Below are positions 9,055-17,708 of a stretch of DNA of 64,000 nt, piece by piece. Numbering within the stretch: the stretch's first letter is position 1; every line of letters starts with the position of its first letter. Origin of the DNA: Rhizobium sp. 32-5/1 (lineage in GTDB: Bacteria > Pseudomonadota > Alphaproteobacteria > Rhizobiales > Rhizobiaceae); the NCBI RefSeq assembly GCF_029537235.1, contig NZ_CP120639.1, positions 248,001 to 312,000 on the forward strand, given 5' to 3'. Below the pieces are notes generated by a model that was given only the letters and a program-made list of their open reading frames with translations, was not told where the DNA came from and searched no databases. Both the position numbers and the translations under genes were made by a program.

Positions 9055-9792
9055 TCAATGCACGCCGATGTCACTTTGCGTATCCGATTCCAATTGCAGG
9101 CAGGCTGGCCAAAGTGGCGTCTTGTGGAAGGTTCCATCCTGAAGAAGCGTGAGCCCTTCGCGGGCTTCATAGAGTAAACCCAACCAGCACAAGCGCCGAA
9201 AGACGCCATACTGGAGGTCGGATTTCAACTGCCAGGCTTCTATGGTCATTTCGTTTTCCGTCAAAGGCACCAGGTCTGGACGGAGGATTTTGAGAACATC
9301 CATTGGGGCACACCCTTCTCTGGTTTTGATGTTGAGAAGGTTCAGAAACATGCGCCACCAACGTAACCGTGCGTGAACAGCCTGTTCACGTTCCGCGTCG
9401 TGGATATAGGAATAGAGATACTCCGTGGCGATCAGATCGAAGAAGGCTTGTGGGTTCACCAGAAACTCCCGGCCGCGTCTGGTTGGCAGCAGCACATCCT
9501 TTTTCCGGCGAAGAAGTTTTAGATGACGGGCCATGTCGCGCACGACCCAGAGCGGCGGCACGTCGCTCTCATTGAGCACCTTGTTCATGCTGTAGAGGTC
9601 TTCGGCAGTATACCCCGGCCACAGGAAGTGTACGGCGGCCCAATTCACGAACTTGCGGTTCATGGCGCCGGTCGCCGTCAATCCTATGCCACCCTCACCG
9701 TCAGCATAGGCGACCGAAAGAAGCATGCCGCGAACAAGGGGTGACAGCGCGGCGACATTGACGTCACCCTGCAGCTTGATTTCCGGAAGCAT
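9055..9792 (-). CDS. Uncharacterised passenger protein of IS-B
   Basis: A 245-residue protein starting MLPEIKLQGDVN; the open frame extends upstream to 9960 but that part is proline/glycine-rich and unlike coding sequence. It contains MNRKFVNWAAVHFLWPGYTA and DLYSMNKVLNESDVPPLWV, then a basic RHLKLLRRKKDVLLPTRRGR segment that looks like a winged-helix wing, and a helical C-terminal half. I recall similar modules at the C-terminus of pRiA4b ORF-3-like proteins, but cannot verify this here. It ends six bases after the convergent transposase and lies inside the inverted repeats of IS-B, so it is probably carried by the element. Function unknown; a DNA-binding regulator or accessory factor is possible. 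Confidence 0.6.
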   Translation of the reverse strand: MLPEIKLQGDVNVAALSPLVRGMLLSVAYADGEGGIGLTATGAMNRKFVNWAAVHFLWPGYTAEDLYSMNKVLNESDVPPLWVVRDMARHLKLLRRKKDVLLPTRRGREFLVNPQAFFDLIATEYLYSYIHDAEREQAVHARLRWWRMFLNLLNIKTREGCAPMDVLKILRPDLVPLTENEMTIEAWQLKSDLQYGVFRRLCWLGLLYEAREGLTLLQDGTFHKTPLWPACLQLESDTQSDIGVH

Positions 9793-10065
9793 CGTGCGGC
9801 TTGATCCCTCGCCTGCCCCATGCAGGTGCCGCGAGTATCGACCGACAACGGAACAATTGCCAGTGAGAAAGCTAAAGCCGAAGGGGAGCGTCTCACCCGC
9901 CCCCGCCCTTCCCTTACAACCCGGCCCAGCCGGTCCGGTCGGGGGCTTGCTTCTGTGCAACGGGACATGTCGACTGTCGCATGTCTAACGGGCTGAAGAC
10001 GCTGCCAAAGTGACATTTCAACTTTGCACCACGGCGGACATTCCAACCCTGCCGCCACATTGTCT

Positions 10066-10210
10066 GTAGAGATGCGACAGTCTCGCCTCTCGACGCACTG
10101 GTCAAAGCCAACGTTGGGAGCAAGGATGACGATCTTCAGCCTGGTCGAGACCACGAGCAGTTAGAGTCGTCATGTCCTTTCTGATCACCATGTCGCAGAA
10201 AGAATTATGC
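10066..10210 (+). pseudogene. Left-end stub of an ISNCY element related to IS-A
   Basis: The segment starts with GTAGAGATGCGACAG, matching the IS-A left repeat, and goes on to parallel the IS-A leader for about 145 bases, including TCGTCATGTC and the start MSQKEL. It diverges right after the first codons. It is a diverged relative, not a copy of IS-A. Confidence 0.65.
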
Positions 10211-10584
10211 GTTTCATTGAGAGCACCCATCCCCTGCCGTTAATGAAATGGTGCCAAATTTCAATAATCTGGTCCTGATCTCCCGATCTACGAAGATTCT
10301 TGTCCCAAATGACTAGCGGAGCACCACAACGTCGAATATTTAGAAGCATGAGGCAGTACGCGCTGTCTCGGGGCGTCGAAACCCCTACGAGCGACTGGTG
10401 CTGATCGAAACAGCATCGAACTCTCTGACCTTTCGGGTCGGGGAGCCTGTGGCGTATGTCCAGGTTCCCCGGAACTAAAGGCCGCAGGGCTGTCTCGTAC
10501 AGTTTCGAACTCCCCGATCATTCGGAGGTTTAGTGAGTTTCGCGGGGGCGTACCGCGACTAACTCTCATTCCGGGGAGCGACCG
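10211..10584. other. Intergenic stretch without a gene
   Basis: No supportable coding region. Several short GC-rich repeats of the form gaactctctgacc / gaactccccgatc occur around 10417-10520. The ribosome-binding site GGGGAG for the following regulator lies just before 10585. Confidence 0.4.
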
Positions 10585-11482
10585 ATGCAGAATCATGAGT
10601 CTCTGGCGGCCTTTTTCAAGTCTGGCAATTGCCGAACATTCTCTCGCCAAAGACGGTCTTGGGGCCGAGTCCATGCCGACCTTGTGCGCCGAACGGGGCT
10701 CGCAAAGGAAGAGACTGACATCACATCCACCCGCCACCTCATTCTCCTCAATTTGAAGGGAAATTCGGAACGCGGTGAGTATTTCCTGGATGGCAAGCCC
10801 ACTGCTTTCGTGCCTAGAAGGCCTGGTGCAGTCCTCTTCGTACCTGCCGGATGTCGCTGGAGTGGATGGGAAGCTGGCGACGCGACCGCCGCCTATCTTT
10901 CAATTTCAGTGGAGCGAGTCTTCGTCACCAAGCTTTTTGAGCGAACCTTATCAAGTGATCTGCCGTCGCTTTCGCCCGATCTCGGATGCGAAGACTCAGT
11001 CATCATGAACGCGGGTCGCGCAATAGCGGCGGAGCTGGACGGGCGATATCCCCTGAGTACGCTGATCGTCGAAAGTTATGCCGCCACAATTTTCGCGCAA
11101 CTGGTGCGCAAGCAAAGATATGTGCAACCTGCTCGCAAGGGCGGATTGGCATCGGCGAACTTAGCCCGCGTCCTACAGAGAATTGAGGACGATCTCGCCA
11201 CCAACCTGTCTCTCCAACAACTTGCGGCTCTTGCCGGTCTGAGCATCCCCACTTCTGCCGGGCATTCAGGGCGACGCTTGGCTCTCCACCACACGCCTTC
11301 ATCATTCATCGCCGGGTCGAGAGGGCGAAAGAGTATCTTCGTCACTCGTCTATGACTGTCACCGAGGTCGCTCTGGCATCTGGGTTTTCGAGCTCAAGTC
11401 ACTTTTCAAATGCCTTTAGGCGGGGGTGGGAACAACACCGATCGGATACCGTGGCGCCTGGCGCGACAAATCCGGCGCATGA
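10585..11482 (+). CDS. AraC-family transcriptional regulator, two frameshifts
   Basis: The start ATG at 10585 follows a GGGGAGCG ribosome-binding site. The first 220 residues are a ligand-sensing N-terminal domain and the beginning of the DNA-binding domain (RIEDDLATNLSLQQLAALAG). The second half of the AraC domain is in another frame: HFCRAFRATLG, AFIIRRRVERAKEYL, MTVTEVALASGFSSSSHFSN, then TTPIGYRGAWR and a stop at 11482. Frame changes fall at the CCCC run 11247-11250 and the GGGGG run 11422-11426; one extra base in each gives a normal ~300-residue regulator. It would be expected to control the amino-acid transport operon of which only a fragment remains downstream. Confidence 0.75.
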
Positions 11483-11572
11483 TTTATCAGATCGCGCAGT
11501 CGTATCAAACGCTGCAAGCGCGAGCGCCTTAGACATTGCATCCTCGACAAAAGACCGCCGAGGATCATTCCA

Positions 11573-11925
11573 GTGAACACCAAACCTGCCGCCGAGAATT
11601 TCGAACCGGTTCAATCTGAGACGACGACGGCAGCACTCTGCGTAGTCGATTTGAAAAAGCGCTTCGGCCAACTCGAAGTCATCAAGGGTCTGTCCCTCCA
11701 GGCTCAGCGTGGCGACGTCATCTCCATCCTCGGCAGCAGCGGTTCAGGAAAAAGCACGCTCCTGCGCTGCCTGAGTTTTCTGGAGGAGCCAAAGGCGGGT
11801 GAGATCTGGGTTTCTGGACGGCAAGTGAAAATGCGGGCGGGTTGACCGGCGGGAAGGAAATCAACGAGCTACCCAAGACGCTTGGCGTCGGGCGGCAGAA
11901 TTTCAATCTCTGGCCCCCTTTAGCC
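11573..11925 (+). pseudogene. Polar amino-acid ABC transporter ATP-binding protein, 5' fragment
   Basis: Starts with GTG at 11573. Residues 20-90 match HisP/GlnQ/OccP ATPases: LCVVDLKKRFGQLEVIKGLS, Walker A GSSGSGKSTLL, RCLSFLEEP, EIWVSGRQVKMR. A stop follows at about 11843, but NFNLWP, the family Q-loop region (FQNFNLWPH), is recognisable at 11896-11925 in another frame. Signature motif, Walker B and the rest are gone; at 11925 the sequence runs into the 3' end of the convergent PotA-like gene. A deletion or rearrangement breakpoint. Confidence 0.75.
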
Positions 11926-13008
11926 GCAAAAGACATGGGCGCCTGCCGGGTCGAACCCCAGGAAGACCGTGTCGCCGCGCGAAAGCCCCGCCGTTGCTGG
12001 ATGGCCAAAGGGCAAGCGCACCGAGAGCGTTTCGCCGGACCCCGTAGATGCGGCAACGTGGATGTTGCTTCCCAGAAAGGTAATGTCGAGGACAGCGGCG
12101 GGAAGGCTTGGCATGGCTTGGGGCGCTGTGCCGCGCGTTAGGGTAAGGCGTTCCGGTCTCAGCATCAGGGATGCTGTCCCACCCGCGGTCGCGATTCCGT
12201 GCACAGGCACGCCGGCGATCGGCGCCCCGGCGCCTATCGACAGATCCGCAAGACCGTCCCGCATCGACAGAATCTTGCAGGTGACAAAATCACTGTCGCC
12301 GATGAATTCTGCGACAAAGCGGGTTGAAGGATTGGCGTAGAGCTCAGGCCCAGTGCCGATCTGATCGATGACCCCTTTCGAGAACACCGCGATACGGTCG
12401 GAAAGCCGCAGCGCCTCCTCCTGATCATGCGTCACGTATAGGATCGTGACTTCCGTTTCCTGATGAATACGGCGGATTTCATGCTGGATTTCTTCTCGCA
12501 GTTTTTTGTCGAGCGCCGAGAGCGGCTCGTCCATCAGGAGCACCGGCGGATCGTAGGCCAGCGCCCTGGCGAGCGCCACGCGCTGCTGCTGACCACCCGA
12601 CATCTGTGCCGGCTTGCGCTCCTCGAAGCCTTCGAGCCGGACGAGCCGCAACATCTCCCGCACCCGTGCATCGATCGCCGCCTTGCCCCAGCGCCGTACC
12701 TTGAGCGGAAAGGCAATGTTCTCGCCGACGGAGAGATGTGGGAACAGGGTGTAGCGCTGGAACACCATGCCGATATTGCGCTTGTGCGATGGCGTAGCAA
12801 TCAGGCTCTTGCCATCGAGAAGAATATCGCCTGCGGTCGGATTTTCGAAGCCGGCGAGGATATAGAGCGTCGTGCTCTTACCCGAGCCGGACGGGCCGAG
12901 AAAGGTCATGAACTCGCCGCGCTCAACAGTCAGGTTGATATTCTGGACTGCCGTGACGATGCCGTAATCCTTGCGCAGGCCTTCGATGTGCAGGAAGGGT
13001 TCCGTCAT
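11920..13008 (-). CDS. PotA-like ABC transporter ATP-binding protein
   Basis: A 362-residue ATPase that would energise uptake through the adjacent permeases. It shows Walker A GPSGSGKST, Q-loop GMVFQRYTLFPHLSV, signature MSGGQQQRVALARAL, Walker B VLLMDEPLSALD and switch His in YVTHDQEEAL. The C-terminal ~120 residues form a TOBE-type regulatory domain (FLGSNIHVAAST). The Y in FQRYTLFP replaces the usual S/N of FQSYALFP. Length and architecture are those of spermidine/putrescine, iron or thiamine-type importers. Its start overlaps the upstream permease stop (ATGA), so it is the last gene of the operon. Confidence 0.9.
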   Translation of the reverse strand: MTEPFLHIEGLRKDYGIVTAVQNINLTVERGEFMTFLGPSGSGKSTTLYILAGFENPTAGDILLDGKSLIATPSHKRNIGMVFQRYTLFPHLSVGENIAFPLKVRRWGKAAIDARVREMLRLVRLEGFEERKPAQMSGGQQQRVALARALAYDPPVLLMDEPLSALDKKLREEIQHEIRRIHQETEVTILYVTHDQEEALRLSDRIAVFSKGVIDQIGTGPELYANPSTRFVAEFIGDSDFVTCKILSMRDGLADLSIGAGAPIAGVPVHGIATAGGTASLMLRPERLTLTRGTAPQAMPSLPAAVLDITFLGSNIHVAASTGSGETLSVRLPFGHPATAGLSRGDTVFLGFDPAGAHVFCG

Positions 13009-13805
13009 GATTTCAATCCTTTGCGCACCAGTGCAGCCAGAAGCATCAGGGCGATGGTAACGATGATGAGAAGCGTCGAGGCGGCCGCGACTACGGGGGT
13101 CAGGTCCTGCCGCAGCGTCGCCCAGATCTTAACCGGCAGTGTCTGCAAGGTCGGGCTCGCCATGAAGATTGCCAGCACGACCTCGTCCCAGGAGGTGAGG
13201 AACGAGAACACGGCTGCCGAAAACAGGCCGTGGCTGATCGCCGGCAACGTCACACGGATCTTAGCCTCCAGGGGATGGGCACCGCAGAGCACGGCAGCGT
13301 CTTCGATCGACTTGTCGAAGCCCTCAAGCACATTGGTGATCGAAAGAATGGAAAAAGGAAGCGCCACCACGAGATGGGCGATGACAAACCCGGTGGTCGT
13401 GCCGTTCAGTCCGATGCGCAGGAAGAAAGCGTAGAGCGCAACGGCCAGCACGACAACCGGCAGGATCATCGGTGTGAGGAAAAGCGCCCTCAGCGCCTCC
13501 TTGCCGATGAACCGGCCGCGCACAAGACCGAAGGAGGCGACGAGCCCGATCAGAACGGACAGCACAGTGACGATGGCAGCTATCCGAAAACTCGTCCAGG
13601 CGGCTTCCAGCCAGCGTGGGTCGGCGAAGAAGTCCGCATACCAGCGCAAGGTCCAGGAAGGCGGCGGGAAGATCAGCCATTGAGAAGAGCCAAAGGAAAG
13701 GGCCGCGATAAACAGGATCGGCAGGATGAGAAAAGCCGCCGTCAGGCCGGTGATCGCCAATAATATCCATTTCCAGGCGCCGAGCCGGTCGAAATTTAAG
13801 AGCAT
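13005..13805 (-). CDS. PotC-like ABC transporter permease
   Basis: About 266 residues with six predicted helices (the first being WILLAITGLTAAFLILPILF) and the EAA loop EDAAVLCGAHPLEAKIRVTLP that docks on the ATPase. The start MLLNFDRLGAWK at 13805 is chosen because GGGGAG lies about seven bases upstream and the ATG follows the preceding stop immediately; the longer frame to 13820 is unlikely. Inner-membrane component of the importer with the PotB- and PotA-like proteins. Confidence 0.88.
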   Translation of the reverse strand: MLLNFDRLGAWKWILLAITGLTAAFLILPILFIAALSFGSSQWLIFPPPSWTLRWYADFFADPRWLEAAWTSFRIAAIVTVLSVLIGLVASFGLVRGRFIGKEALRALFLTPMILPVVVLAVALYAFFLRIGLNGTTTGFVIAHLVVALPFSILSITNVLEGFDKSIEDAAVLCGAHPLEAKIRVTLPAISHGLFSAAVFSFLTSWDEVVLAIFMASPTLQTLPVKIWATLRQDLTPVVAAASTLLIIVTIALMLLAALVRKGLKS

Positions 13806-13806
13806 G

Positions 13807-14682
13807 TTAGCGCTCCCCAATGCGGGCGGGGCCGAACAGCCGAAGCTGTATGGCGTAGAGCGTCAGCGTCACGACGAGCAACACAAGGGCTGCCGCCCCG
13901 CCCATGCCCCAATTGACGAGCGATTGCACGAACTGGGCGATAAGTTCGGCGAGCATCATGTTTGCCGTCCCGCCCAACAGGGCCGGCGTGACGAAATAGC
14001 CAAGCGACATGACAAAGACCATCAGCGCGCCTGATACCATGCCGGGAGCGGCAAGCGGTATGAGGATGCGGGTGAGCGCCTGAAAACGTGTGGCCCCGCA
14101 AAGCGCTGCCGCCTGCAGGATCGCCGGGTCGATGCGACGGATGACGCCGTAGAGGGGAAGGATGATGAAAGGCAGCATGATGTAGGTCATGCCGATCGTG
14201 ACGCCGATGAGGTTGTTGACGAGCGGCAGGGGTTCATTGATCAGCCCCAGGCCCATCAGCGTCTTGTTGATCACGCCGGTTCGTTGCAGGAGCACCATCC
14301 AGGCATAAGTCCGCGTCAGAAGATTGGTCCACATCGACAGGATCAGGATCGCGAAAACGACGGTAGACAGCCGCGACGGCATGATCGCAAGCGCCCAGGC
14401 GACGGGAAAACCGATCAGAAGCGAGACGACCGTGACGAGGGCCGAAACGATGAACGTATTGAGAAAGATCTTGAGGTAGGTGGTGGTCCCCAGCAGCTCG
14501 GCATAATTGCCAAATCCAGGCTCTGGTTCCATGACGCTCCGCAAAAGAAGGGCAAGAACCGGCAGGACAAAAAACACAAGGATCAGCAGCAGCGCCGGCA
14601 GGGTCTGCGCAAAATTGTACTGGCGTACGACACGCGACTTTACCGCGCCTGCACTGCTGCTCGTATCGGTCAGCAAAGCCAT
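13807..14682 (-). CDS. PotB-like ABC transporter permease
   Basis: Starts at MALLTDTSSSAG (14682) behind a GGAAGGAA ribosome-binding site; the frame is open to 14745 but the extra arginine-rich residues look non-coding. About 291 residues with six helices and the EAA loop ILQAAALCGATRFQALTRIL. The motif SMWTNLLTRTYAWMVLLQRTG is typical of PotB/PotH-type permeases of polyamine-like importers. It pairs with the PotC-like protein; the two reading frames nearly abut. Confidence 0.88.
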   Translation of the reverse strand: MALLTDTSSSAGAVKSRVVRQYNFAQTLPALLLILVFFVLPVLALLLRSVMEPEPGFGNYAELLGTTTYLKIFLNTFIVSALVTVVSLLIGFPVAWALAIMPSRLSTVVFAILILSMWTNLLTRTYAWMVLLQRTGVINKTLMGLGLINEPLPLVNNLIGVTIGMTYIMLPFIILPLYGVIRRIDPAILQAAALCGATRFQALTRILIPLAAPGMVSGALMVFVMSLGYFVTPALLGGTANMMLAELIAQFVQSLVNWGMGGAAALVLLVVTLTLYAIQLRLFGPARIGER

Positions 14683-14755
14683 ACCGAAATTCCTTCCGAG
14701 AAATCTGGAAAATGAGCGGGCACGCCTCAGACGCGCCCGCTGCATGAGTTTTCAG

Positions 14756-15766
14756 CTACTGTGCCTGCCAGGCGTACCAGCGCTCGCCGATTGCATCGCG
14801 GTTTTCAGCCCAGTAGCCCATATCGGCATTGACCTGGCTTGCGGTCTGCTGGTCCGGCAGGGATTTGGCGACTTCGGCATCCATCAGGGCCGGTGAGCCG
14901 ACATTGATCGGCGCATAGCCGGTGCCCTTGGCCATTTCGGCCTGCGCTTCGGCGGAGGTGGCAAGCGCGATGAATTTCATCGCCTCATCTTTGTTCTTCG
15001 CACCCTTTGGCACCACCAGCGCATCGGCAGCGGTGATGTTCTGATCCCATGAGGTCTCGACCGTGACGCCGGTTGCGGCAAGTGCTGTCAGGCGGCCGTT
15101 CCAGAAGGAGCCGAACGGTGCTTCGGCGGAGGCGAGAAGCTGCTGCGACTGCGCACCACCCGACCACCAGACGATGTCGGCCTTGATCGTGTCGAGCTTC
15201 TTGAAGGCACGGTCGAGATCAAGCGGATAGAGCTTGTCGGCCGCCACGCCGTCGGCCAGAAGCGCCGCCTCGATCACGCCGGGTGCCGACCACTTGTAGA
15301 AGGTGCGTTTGCCGGGAAACTTTGCCGTGTCGAACAGGTCGGCCCATGTCTTCGGGCAGGCGGAAACCGCATCCTTGTTGCAGCCGATGACGAAGGAATA
15401 ATAGAAGCTGCCGACGGAATAGTCGGTAACGAAGCGCGGATCGAGCTTGGTCTTGTCGATCACGGCGAAATCGAGCTTTTCGAGAAGACCTGCCTTGCCG
15501 GCCTGCACGGCATAATCTCCCTCGACGTCAACGACATCCCAGGTGACGCCGGCGGCCTCGACCATGGCTTTGATCTTGCCGTAGTCCGTTGGGCCGTCCT
15601 GTACGACCGTCGTTCCGGTCTTTTCGGTAAACTTGTCGGCCCAGGCGGCTTTCTGCACGTCCTGCGTCGTGCCGCCCCAGCTGGTGAAGACCAGTTCGGC
15701 GGCGCTGGCTGCTGTCGAAACGCCAAGCGTTGCGGCTAATGCCGCGATGATCGTAAAGTTGTTCAT
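14756..15766 (-). CDS. PotD-like periplasmic substrate-binding protein
   Basis: 336 residues with a cleavable signal peptide (MNNFTIIAALAATLGVSTAA, cleavage after ASA). The mature protein begins ELVFTSWGGTTQDVQKAAW, the usual opening of PotD/PotF and related solute-binding proteins. WDVVDVEGDYAVQAGKAGLL and VWWSGGAQSQQLLASAE are also typical; ligand is not deducible. It follows the catabolic genes of the operon after a 135-base gap containing two hairpins and leads the transporter genes, the normal position for the most highly expressed component. Confidence 0.9.
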   Translation of the reverse strand: MNNFTIIAALAATLGVSTAASAAELVFTSWGGTTQDVQKAAWADKFTEKTGTTVVQDGPTDYGKIKAMVEAAGVTWDVVDVEGDYAVQAGKAGLLEKLDFAVIDKTKLDPRFVTDYSVGSFYYSFVIGCNKDAVSACPKTWADLFDTAKFPGKRTFYKWSAPGVIEAALLADGVAADKLYPLDLDRAFKKLDTIKADIVWWSGGAQSQQLLASAEAPFGSFWNGRLTALAATGVTVETSWDQNITAADALVVPKGAKNKDEAMKFIALATSAEAQAEMAKGTGYAPINVGSPALMDAEVAKSLPDQQTASQVNADMGYWAENRDAIGERWYAWQAQ

Positions 15767-15879
15767 GTTCCCTTGCTCCGTTGCTTATGATTGTGTTCAC
15801 GGTTTTCCGGACAAGCATCCGCGTTTCGTGCCGGGCTTTTCCTTTCCCCAGACGATGATGTCGTGCCCTGAAATGTTCT

Positions 15880-15911
15880 GGGCCTAAGGCCCCTGCCCGG
15901 CTCAGACCGGG
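15880..15911. other. Two adjacent hairpins between NIPSNAP gene and substrate-binding protein gene
   Basis: GGGCC-TAA-GGCCC (15880-15892) and CCCGG-CTCAGA-CCGGG (15896-15911) are perfect stems; the second contains the NIPSNAP stop codon. No U-tract follows on either strand. They may stabilise the downstream transporter mRNA or partly terminate transcription; inference only. Confidence 0.45.
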
Positions 15912-16240
15912 CGCGCTCCTCCCACTGGCGAGAAGGCTGCCGGTTTCATGATCTTGTTTTCGGCCACCTCGATCAGGTCGCGGATTTTCGGGAGAAAGAC
16001 CTGCCAGGCCGGATCGGCCATCAGCCGTCCACGCCGCGCCTCGCGATCATCAAGACTTGTGAAGGCCCAGATGTGGACGATTTCGTTGATGGGTCCTATT
16101 TCGGAGAAGAAATAGCCCACGAGTTCGCCGAGGTGCTGCTTCTGGATGGCGATGCCTTCGTCTTCGACGACCTTGAGATAGGTCGGGATGGCACCGTTTT
16201 TCAGCCGGTAGGTGCGGATCTCGTAAAACATGCCGGTCAC
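15902..16240 (-). CDS. NIPSNAP family protein
   Basis: 112 residues beginning MTGMFYEIRTYRLKNGAIPT, the NIPSNAP signature, with the expected mid-section GELVGYFFSEIGPINEIVHI and a C-terminal WQVFLPKIRDLIE. These small dimeric alpha-beta barrel proteins (relatives of ABM monooxygenases) are common in catabolic operons; their reaction is mostly unknown. The start overlaps the stop of the aldehyde dehydrogenase (ATGA), so the two are translationally coupled. Confidence 0.88.
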   Translation of the reverse strand: MTGMFYEIRTYRLKNGAIPTYLKVVEDEGIAIQKQHLGELVGYFFSEIGPINEIVHIWAFTSLDDREARRGRLMADPAWQVFLPKIRDLIEVAENKIMKPAAFSPVGGARPV

Positions 16241-17703
16241 CGCATCACGAAGGGATCGGGGATCGGGTCGTCGGAGGTTCTCAGCCAGATCGTTTTGGTG
16301 CGGGTGTAGCCCAGTGCGGCCTCGATGCCCCCTTCCCTGCCATCACCCGACAGGCCGGAGCCGCCGAACGGTGCGATCGGCGACACCGCGCGATAGGTAT
16401 TGACCCAGACGATGCCCGCCCGGATCGATTTCATCAGCCTATGGGCGCGGGTCAGGTTCTGCGTGAAGATGCCGGATGCGAGGCCATAGGGCGTGTCGTT
16501 GGCAAGCGCCAGGGCTTCCGCCTCGGTGTCGAAGGATACGACGGAAAGCACCGGACCGAAAAATTCCTTGTCCATCGACGGCGAGCGGACGTGATCGCAA
16601 TCGAGAATGGTCGGGGGATAAAAATATCCCTCGCCTTCCGGTTCCGAGCCACCCGTGACCAGCCGCGCGCCTGCATCGAGCGAAGCTGCGACTAGTGTTT
16701 CAATGTGTCGGCGCTGGCGCTCGGTGGCAAGGGGACCGACCTCAGTCTCCATCGACAACGGGGAACCGATGCGGATGGCTTCAGCCTTAGCAGACAGGAT
16801 GGCGAGAAAACGATCCTTGACACTGCGCTCGACGATAAGCCGGGATGCCGCGACGCAACTTTGACCGGTGGCCGCGAAAATGCCGGCGATCTGCGCATTG
16901 GCAGCACTTTCAAGATCGGCATCGGCAAAGACCAGAAGCGGCGACTTGCCGCCGAGTTCCAGCGACGTCGAAGCGAGGTTTTCCGCGGAACCACGGACGA
17001 TATGGCGCGCGGTTTCGGCGCCGCCGGTGAAAGCGATATGTGCAACCTTGGGATGGGTGGTCAGCGCCGTGCCGCAGGTGCCCCCGAAGCCTGTGACGAT
17101 ATTGACGACACCGGCCGGAAAACTCGCCTCGTCTACCAGTCGGGCGAATTCCAGCAGCGGCCCCGGACCGTCTTCGGAGGCCTTGACCACCAGCGTGCAA
17201 CCGGCTGCAAGTGCCGGGCCGATCTTGACGGCCGCCAGAAACAGCTGGCTGTTCCAGGGCACGATGGCCGCAACGACCCCCACTGGCTCGCGTCTGAGCC
17301 AGACATCCATGTCAGGCTTGTCGATTGGGAGAGTAGACCCTTCGAGCTTGTCCGCGAGGCCCGCATAGTAACGATAATAATCGGCAACATAGGCGATCTG
17401 CGAGGAGGTTTCGCGGATGATCTTGCCGGTATCGCGCGTCTCGATCTCCGCCAGCCGAGGCGCATTGGCGGCGACGAGATCGGCCAGCCGATAAAGCAGC
17501 TTGCCGCGTTGCGTGGCCGTCATGCGCGCCCAGGGACCATTGCCGTAAAGTGCATCATGCGCCGACTCGACTGCGCGGTCGACATCGCCGGCGCGGCTCT
17601 CCGGCATTTGGGCCCATGGCTTGCCGGTCGCGGGATCAACGCTGTCGAAACGGGCTTCGCCGTCCTCGAACCGACCATTGATGTAGCATTGAAACTGGCG
17701 CAT
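16237..17703 (-). CDS. NAD(P)-dependent aldehyde dehydrogenase
   Basis: 488 residues from MRQFQCYINGRFEDGEARFD (17703); the frame is open to 17796 but the extra residues overlap the upstream monooxygenase gene. Family marks: PWNSQLFLAAVKIGPALAAG, ELGGKSPLLVFADADLE and catalytic Cys in ATGQSCVAASRL, then KEFFGPVLSVVSF. It would oxidise an aldehyde released by the ring- or C-N-cleaving steps encoded upstream. One of ten co-directional genes; closely spaced to both neighbours. Confidence 0.92.
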   Translation of the reverse strand: MRQFQCYINGRFEDGEARFDSVDPATGKPWAQMPESRAGDVDRAVESAHDALYGNGPWARMTATQRGKLLYRLADLVAANAPRLAEIETRDTGKIIRETSSQIAYVADYYRYYAGLADKLEGSTLPIDKPDMDVWLRREPVGVVAAIVPWNSQLFLAAVKIGPALAAGCTLVVKASEDGPGPLLEFARLVDEASFPAGVVNIVTGFGGTCGTALTTHPKVAHIAFTGGAETARHIVRGSAENLASTSLELGGKSPLLVFADADLESAANAQIAGIFAATGQSCVAASRLIVERSVKDRFLAILSAKAEAIRIGSPLSMETEVGPLATERQRRHIETLVAASLDAGARLVTGGSEPEGEGYFYPPTILDCDHVRSPSMDKEFFGPVLSVVSFDTEAEALALANDTPYGLASGIFTQNLTRAHRLMKSIRAGIVWVNTYRAVSPIAPFGGSGLSGDGREGGIEAALGYTRTKTIWLRTSDDPIPDPFVMR

Positions 17704-17708
17704 CCCGT

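Larger units (their letters stand above)
7597..10027. mobile_element. ISNCY-type insertion sequence B carrying a passenger gene (proposed limits)
   Basis: Imperfect inverted repeats flank the unit: GCAAAGTTGAAGTGTCCT at 7597-7614 and the inverse GCAAAGTTGAAATGTCAC ending at 10027 (15 of 18 match). Inside are a plus-strand ISNCY transposase and a convergent minus-strand ORF. Only about 50 bases separate it from IS-A. Exact ends and target duplication remain uncertain. Confidence 0.55.

Noticed and set aside
10417..10520. GC-rich short repeats between IS stub and AraC gene, considered as CRISPR-like or operator array
   Set aside because: Units are irregular, imperfect and unevenly spaced; no cas genes in the window.
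11920..15766. Assigning the PotDBCA-type importer to spermidine/putrescine
   Set aside because: Family resemblance covers many ligands and no polyamine genes are nearby; the linked oxygenase operon suggests another substrate.
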